64,000 nt of DNA, taken from NCBI GenBank assembly GCA_947179295.1, contig CAMXAZ010000005.1:23721-87720 (forward strand), given 5' to 3'. Source of the stretch: an uncultured Muribaculaceae bacterium. GTDB lineage: Bacteria; Bacteroidota; Bacteroidia; Bacteroidales; Muribaculaceae. Made by a program: the position numbers and the translations under genes. Shown here one piece after another: positions 59,747 through 64,000 of the stretch. Under the pieces are notes generated by a model, which worked only from the letters and a program-made list of their open reading frames with translations, had not been told where the DNA came from and searched no databases. The stretch's first letter is position 1. Every line of letters begins with the position of its first letter.

Positions 59747-60484
59747 ATGAATATCACCGAATTTATCGACACCTGGAAAGAGGCCCTCGCCTCTGACATC
59801 ATACCCGGCAAACGCGAAATCCTGCAACGCTTCTTCAAAACCGGCCCCGGACAATACGGCGAAGGCGACATCTTTCTGGGCAACACAGTCCCGGCCGTCC
59901 GAAAAGTATCACGCCTCATGTCTGACGCCCCGCTGGAAGCTATTGAAATTATGCTCTCCTCCCCCGTACACGACCACCGACTGTCGGCACTCCTTGTCCT
60001 CGTTGAGCGCTATCGCAGAAACCGCAAAAATCCATCGGCACGCCGTGAGATAATAGATTTCTACCTCACACACACCTCCGGAATCAACAACTGGGATCTC
60101 GTCGACCTCTCGGCCCCAAAAATTCTGGGTGAATACGTCAGTGAAAGCGGACAGACAGACCTGCTTGAAACCCTCAGCCACTCCGAAGACCTGTGGGAAC
60201 AGCGCATAGCAATAGTCTCCACATTGACTCTGCTCAAAAACGGCATAACCGAGCCCACCATCACGATCGCCACGCGCTACCTCACCCACCCCCACGACCT
60301 GATCCACAAGGCAACCGGATGGATGCTCCGCGAAATGGGCAAACGCGGAAACGAACCATTGCTGCTCCAATTCCTGGACCGCCATGCCGCCGTCATGCCA
60401 CGGACAATGCTGCGCTATGCCATAGAAAAACTGCCCGCACCTCTCCGCAAGCACTATCTCGACCTGAAATCCACTACCAAATAG
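59747..60484 (+). CDS. AlkD-like DNA alkylation repair protein
   Basis: FFKTGPGQYGEGDIFLGNTVPAVRKVSR, NNWDLVDLSAPKILGEYV, LIHKATGWMLREMGKR, PRTMLRYAIEKLP. Confidence 0.93.
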   Translation: MNITEFIDTWKEALASDIIPGKREILQRFFKTGPGQYGEGDIFLGNTVPAVRKVSRLMSDAPLEAIEIMLSSPVHDHRLSALLVLVERYRRNRKNPSARREIIDFYLTHTSGINNWDLVDLSAPKILGEYVSESGQTDLLETLSHSEDLWEQRIAIVSTLTLLKNGITEPTITIATRYLTHPHDLIHKATGWMLREMGKRGNEPLLLQFLDRHAAVMPRTMLRYAIEKLPAPLRKHYLDLKSTTK

Positions 60485-60654
60485 ACCAATTTTAGTTCTG
60501 AATTAGATATAAATCCACACATCCGCTATTTTTTCTCATTTTTTTTCAAAAATATTTGCACAGTATTAAAAATGAGCTTAACTTTGCACTCGCAAAACGG
60601 AAATAACGGCAACGTTAAGCGAAACGAAAGCCTCCGTAAAGCAAGACTCAACTT

Positions 60655-60728
60655 GGTGTGGTAGTTCAGCTGGTTAGAATACCTGCCTGTCACGCAGGGG
60701 GTCGCGGGTTCGAGTCCCGTCCATACCG
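60655..60728 (+). tRNA. tRNA-Asp(GTC)
   Basis: Acceptor GGTGTGG/CCATACC, anticodon loop CTGTCAC, T-arm CGGGTTCGAGTCCCG; upstream TAACTTTGC promoter motif. Confidence 0.95.
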
Positions 60729-60741
60729 CTGAGGAGAGAGG

Positions 60742-60783
60742 AGAATGAGTAATTGTTTGGCTTCGGCCATCATTACTCATTCT
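60742..60783 (+). terminator. Terminator hairpin after tRNA-Asp
   Basis: AGAATGAGTAAT...ATTACTCATTCT followed by T8. Confidence 0.85.
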
Positions 60784-60888
60784 TTTTTTTGCAGCTACCG
60801 CAAAAAATCAACACCAATCCGGGTCAGCGGATTAGCATGGAAACTTCGCACATCCCCTGCGCAACTCCCCGAAACGAAGCATAAGAAT

Positions 60889-61101
60889 ATGGCGAGAGCA
60901 GATGTGGTATTCGCCTTAATGATGTGGCTCGGAATGTCAAAAGTGGATGCTTACCTAACAGCTTATCTGACCAATGCAAGCCGCGTCAGTATAGCGGCTA
61001 TGGCGACTCGCAAATCACAGGAAGAATGGATTGCTGACTACCTTGATGCGCTTTGGAAAGCGGAAACTGACGGTAAAATTAAGTTTAACCCGCTGCCCTA
61101 A
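60889..61101 (+). CDS. Small hypothetical protein
   Basis: ORF from internal ATG MARADVVFALMMWLGMSKVDAYLTAYL...; no recognised family. Confidence 0.45.
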   Translation: MARADVVFALMMWLGMSKVDAYLTAYLTNASRVSIAAMATRKSQEEWIADYLDALWKAETDGKIKFNPLP

Positions 61102-61188
61102 TTCTCTCCGCACGCCTACAATTTTGACAACAAGCGAAACAAACTGCGCATAATCTTTTGCCATTAGGCGAATTATGACTAAATTTGC

Positions 61189-61375
61189 GGTGCAGTATTC
61201 CTTTGGGGTATTGCACCCTTACATATTAGCTCAATCGCTGTCTGAACCACCACCTCGACCAAAGAACGAGCTATTACAACCTACATTGGGATTCGTGCCA
61301 TACGGCGCGGACTTATCCCATAGTAGATTGTAGCCTGTGGTGGGCTAAGACAGCGTATGGCGAAAGTCTGCGCTT
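61189..61375 (+). ncRNA. Candidate pseudoknotted structured RNA
   Basis: TAAATTTGC -7 motif at 61179-61187, a 13-pair 5' hairpin, a long multi-segment helix and two potential pseudoknots; no plausible ORF. Confidence 0.6.
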
Positions 61376-61425
61376 TTGTTTTATCTGCAAGTGCGCACAG
61401 TATTAACATATAATTTATTCTGATA

Positions 61426-61695
61426 ATGGAAGAAGAACAGAAAACACCACTTGCCGATTATTACTCCAAACCATATCAAGGTAAGCGGTATAGAGAGAAT
61501 AGCAGCGAATCATTCATAGTTCCTGCCACTATCAAAATCATTGCGTGGCTTTCCTTGATAGCAGGAATACTTGGCCTTTTCAGCGATATTGAAAACGGCT
61601 CTTGGAAATATGGACTTGGCATAATAGCCTTGTCAGTTTTCTTGTTCGGATTCTCTGCCATTGTTAAAGCGGCATATAAATATTTGGATGAATAA
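61426..61695 (+). CDS. Small two-TM membrane protein
   Basis: Hydrophobic segments IKIIAWLSLIAGILGLF and YGLGIIALSVFLFGFSAIVKA. Confidence 0.6.
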   Translation: MEEEQKTPLADYYSKPYQGKRYRENSSESFIVPATIKIIAWLSLIAGILGLFSDIENGSWKYGLGIIALSVFLFGFSAIVKAAYKYLDE

Positions 61696-61704
61696 TATAT
61701 AGTT

Positions 61705-62127
61705 ATGTCAAGAATAATTATTATTGCAATAATCGGTTTATGTTTACTTATGTCTTGTGAAAACAGCCATAACAATTCAAGCAAAGAACTTGTGCAACAA
61801 GCCAAAGAGCGAGCGAAAGAAGTGGTTATTCAATCTCTTGTAGATAAAGATGGAGCAGAACTTATGACTCCGACCATAGAGTTCGAAAGTAATGATGTAG
61901 TGGTATTACAAGCCAAGTTAAATGCCAGAAACTCATTCGGCGGTAAATCACAAACGACTATTGAGTATATTCTCACCTCTACGGGGAAAGAACGACTTAT
62001 AAACTTGGGAAACGGCAAATCTGTCGTACATGCTGCAAAAATTACTGTGCCGGATAGTCTATATTATACTCCGCAGTTCGATAGCATTGTTCAAAAGAAC
62101 ATTCTCGATTTAATGGATTGGTATTAA
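61705..62127 (+). CDS. Hypothetical lipoprotein
   Basis: Lipobox IGLCLLMSCEN. Confidence 0.6.
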   Translation: MSRIIIIAIIGLCLLMSCENSHNNSSKELVQQAKERAKEVVIQSLVDKDGAELMTPTIEFESNDVVVLQAKLNARNSFGGKSQTTIEYILTSTGKERLINLGNGKSVVHAAKITVPDSLYYTPQFDSIVQKNILDLMDWY

Positions 62128-62154
62128 GATATTAATTTTATATTCTCTCAAAAA

Positions 62155-62805
62155 ATGAATGGTATTATTCAAATAGTATTGATTCTTTTTGTATTTGCTG
62201 TCATTTTCCTTGTTCGAAGGCATGACAAAAAGAAAGAACAAGAAGATGAGGAAAGAGATAGAATCCGTTGGCGAAATAGAGAACAGTGGAGAGAAAAACA
62301 AGAAGCTGAATATAATGCACAGCGCACCAAATTAATAGATCGATTAGGCGAGTGTGTTTTGGATATTGATTTGGGAGATTATGAGGAATATGACATCAAC
62401 ACTCATGTAATGTTGTTTGAGGCCTCACGGATTATTAGGATAAAAGCTCAAGAATATAAGTTCTCGGATATATTGGGATATTCATTGGTTGATGATGCCA
62501 CAAGCGAAACAATTACCAGCTCTACGGGAACAGCAAAGACCTCAACAGGAAGTATGCTCGGACGTGCTGTTGTCGGAGGCATGCTGACAGGTGGATTAGG
62601 CGCAGTAGCAGGAGCGGCAACCGCAAAAAAGAATATTTCGGATAACGCTACAAGTCAAACTACGACTATACATAAATACACGCTATATATCAACGTGAAT
62701 AGCATACAAGAGCCTACTATCGCATTGAAAATCGGCAACAGCGTATCAAAGGCTCAAAAACTCGCAGGGGTTATAAATGTTATCATTGAACGAAATAAAG
62801 CATAA
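62155..62805 (+). CDS. Membrane protein with glycine-rich segment
   Basis: N-terminal TM; GSMLGRAVVGGMLTGGLGAVAGAATAKK glycine-zipper-like segment. Confidence 0.6.
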   Translation: MNGIIQIVLILFVFAVIFLVRRHDKKKEQEDEERDRIRWRNREQWREKQEAEYNAQRTKLIDRLGECVLDIDLGDYEEYDINTHVMLFEASRIIRIKAQEYKFSDILGYSLVDDATSETITSSTGTAKTSTGSMLGRAVVGGMLTGGLGAVAGAATAKKNISDNATSQTTTIHKYTLYINVNSIQEPTIALKIGNSVSKAQKLAGVINVIIERNKA

Positions 62806-62839
62806 AACAAACCCATAAAATAATTAAAATCACATCAAT

Positions 62840-63472
62840 ATGAAAAAGTTACTGGCAGTGCTGCTGATGTTGCTCCCGATGTTGGCTGGGTGTAGCCACA
62901 AGCCTAAAAGCCTCGTTGAGTCAAGGTTTGAACGATATATACAAGCCAAGAATCTTTCAAACGATATAGTGTCAATAGATTCGATTGTTATGGTTGATTC
63001 CACTACAATCACAAACACATTGAAAAGGATTGAATTTATGAGCGATTCGCTTGATAAATGTATATTAGCAGGAATTTCATCAATGTCTGATTCAAAACAT
63101 ATTTACAATGAAGCAAGAGCTATTGAGGCAGCACAAATTGCACTTCGTTATACAGACATCATAAATGGCGATAGAAATAAAAAGGCAACAGACTTAAAAG
63201 ACCGAATTATCGCTTTTATTGATGATAATAATGAGAGTAAATGCTATCAACTTGAGCATAAAATATATGTAAGCACCAACAACGGGAATGACATCTACAA
63301 TGCTCGCACCCTTGGGTATCAAGACACAATTCTAATTTATAAGACAGCAGACGAAGATGCGTGGACTACAAAGTCAACCCGGATAGGGACTTATTTACGC
63401 GATTATATGATGGAAACAGTTGCATCGAAGTCGGTACTCATGGATGATATTAATTCTTTTCTTGCTAAATAA
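62840..63472 (+). CDS. Hypothetical lipoprotein
   Basis: Lipobox LLPMLAGCSHK. Confidence 0.6.
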   Translation: MKKLLAVLLMLLPMLAGCSHKPKSLVESRFERYIQAKNLSNDIVSIDSIVMVDSTTITNTLKRIEFMSDSLDKCILAGISSMSDSKHIYNEARAIEAAQIALRYTDIINGDRNKKATDLKDRIIAFIDDNNESKCYQLEHKIYVSTNNGNDIYNARTLGYQDTILIYKTADEDAWTTKSTRIGTYLRDYMMETVASKSVLMDDINSFLAK

Positions 63473-63599
63473 TACCAACCGCCAAGGCCTACCACTGAAT
63501 GCGCAAGAAGACATCTATGCTGTAATTTTCAGAATAAAAAATTATTCTGACTTGCACCACTGCGCCACAAATAGGGCGAGACGATACCCCCGGCACCCC

Positions 63600-64000
63600 T
63601 TATGGGGTTGACCTCAACAAACATTCAGAACTGACAAGGCGAGGCTTCCGCAATCCGTGGAGGCTTCGCTTTTATATCTTCCCACTACTTGACAATGATG
63701 CACCGTTTGCCAAATTTGTAACGCAGGCGGATAAGGACAGAATGGAGCCGGAGCTACGCCACCAACTGTACCAGCAGATTTCAGTCAAGAATGCCCTTAT
63801 CAATAAATATCTGAAAAAGATTGCGGAAAAAGCTGAAATCACAACGAATCTCACCATGCTCATTAGCCGCCATGCCTTTGCACACATCGCGCAGGAAGCT
63901 GGCGCTGAAAGTTCAGCCATCAAGAATATCCTCGGGCATAGTAACCTCGCCACAACCGAGCGATACATGGGCAGCTTCGATACATCCAAAACCGACAATA
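63600..64000 (+). pseudogene. Tyrosine recombinase C-terminal fragment, continues past window edge
   Basis: Plus strand reads LRFYIFPLLDNDAPFAKFVTQADKDRMEPELRHQLYQQISVKNALINKYLKKIAEKAEITTNLTMLISRHAFAHIAQEAGAESSAIKNILGHSNLATTERYMGSFDTSKTDN. The N-terminal domain is missing and no start codon fits. Confidence 0.7.

Noticed and set aside
63672-63998. 108-aa minus-strand ORF at window end
   Set aside because: The opposite strand encodes clear tyrosine recombinase motifs (SRHAFAH, LGHSNLATTERYM).

Overview
Bacteroidales-type chromosomal segment, inferred from TAnnTTTGC promoter motifs, SusC/SusD genes and BACON lipoproteins. Left to right: (1) a 3'-truncated nitroreductase and a K+/H+ antiporter. 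(2) A ~16.7 kb integrative defence island bounded by a perfect 15-bp direct repeat (2285-2299 and 18981-18995) that overlaps the 3' end of a CAT-anticodon tRNA. It carries a tyrosine integrase, HTH genes, an orphan mobilization gene with an oriT-like inverted repeat, a complete type I R-M system, an AlbA_2 protein with an 11-bp tandem repeat, and a SIR2-HerA pair. (3) A second accessory segment (~19080-27362) between two inverted remnants of an ISAon1-like IS. It holds a SIR2 remnant and a minus-strand run RloA-RloB-FRG-(SIR2/NB-ARC/TPR). The FRG + SIR2-STAND-TPR cassette is flanked by direct repeats of the rloB 3' tail, and both repeats carry the same in-frame TAA. (4) A 982-aa protein of unknown function. 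(5) Housekeeping and carbohydrate genes: SanA-like protein, GH2, sigma factor, and a glpABC-glpT-HAD-GH36 run with a divergent DeoR/GlpR regulator. (6) A Sus-type locus with GH31, glycerophosphodiesterase, phosphoesterase and esterase. (7) tRNA-Asp followed by accessory DNA with a candidate pseudoknotted RNA and a truncated integrase. The best candidates for undescribed biology are the FRG/SIR2-STAND-TPR cassette with its rloB tail repeats, the 8-bp phased ACGTT array, the pseudoknotted RNA at 61189-61375, and the glp/GH36/GDPD/GH31 arrangement. All assignments are from reading the sequence; no searches were run.
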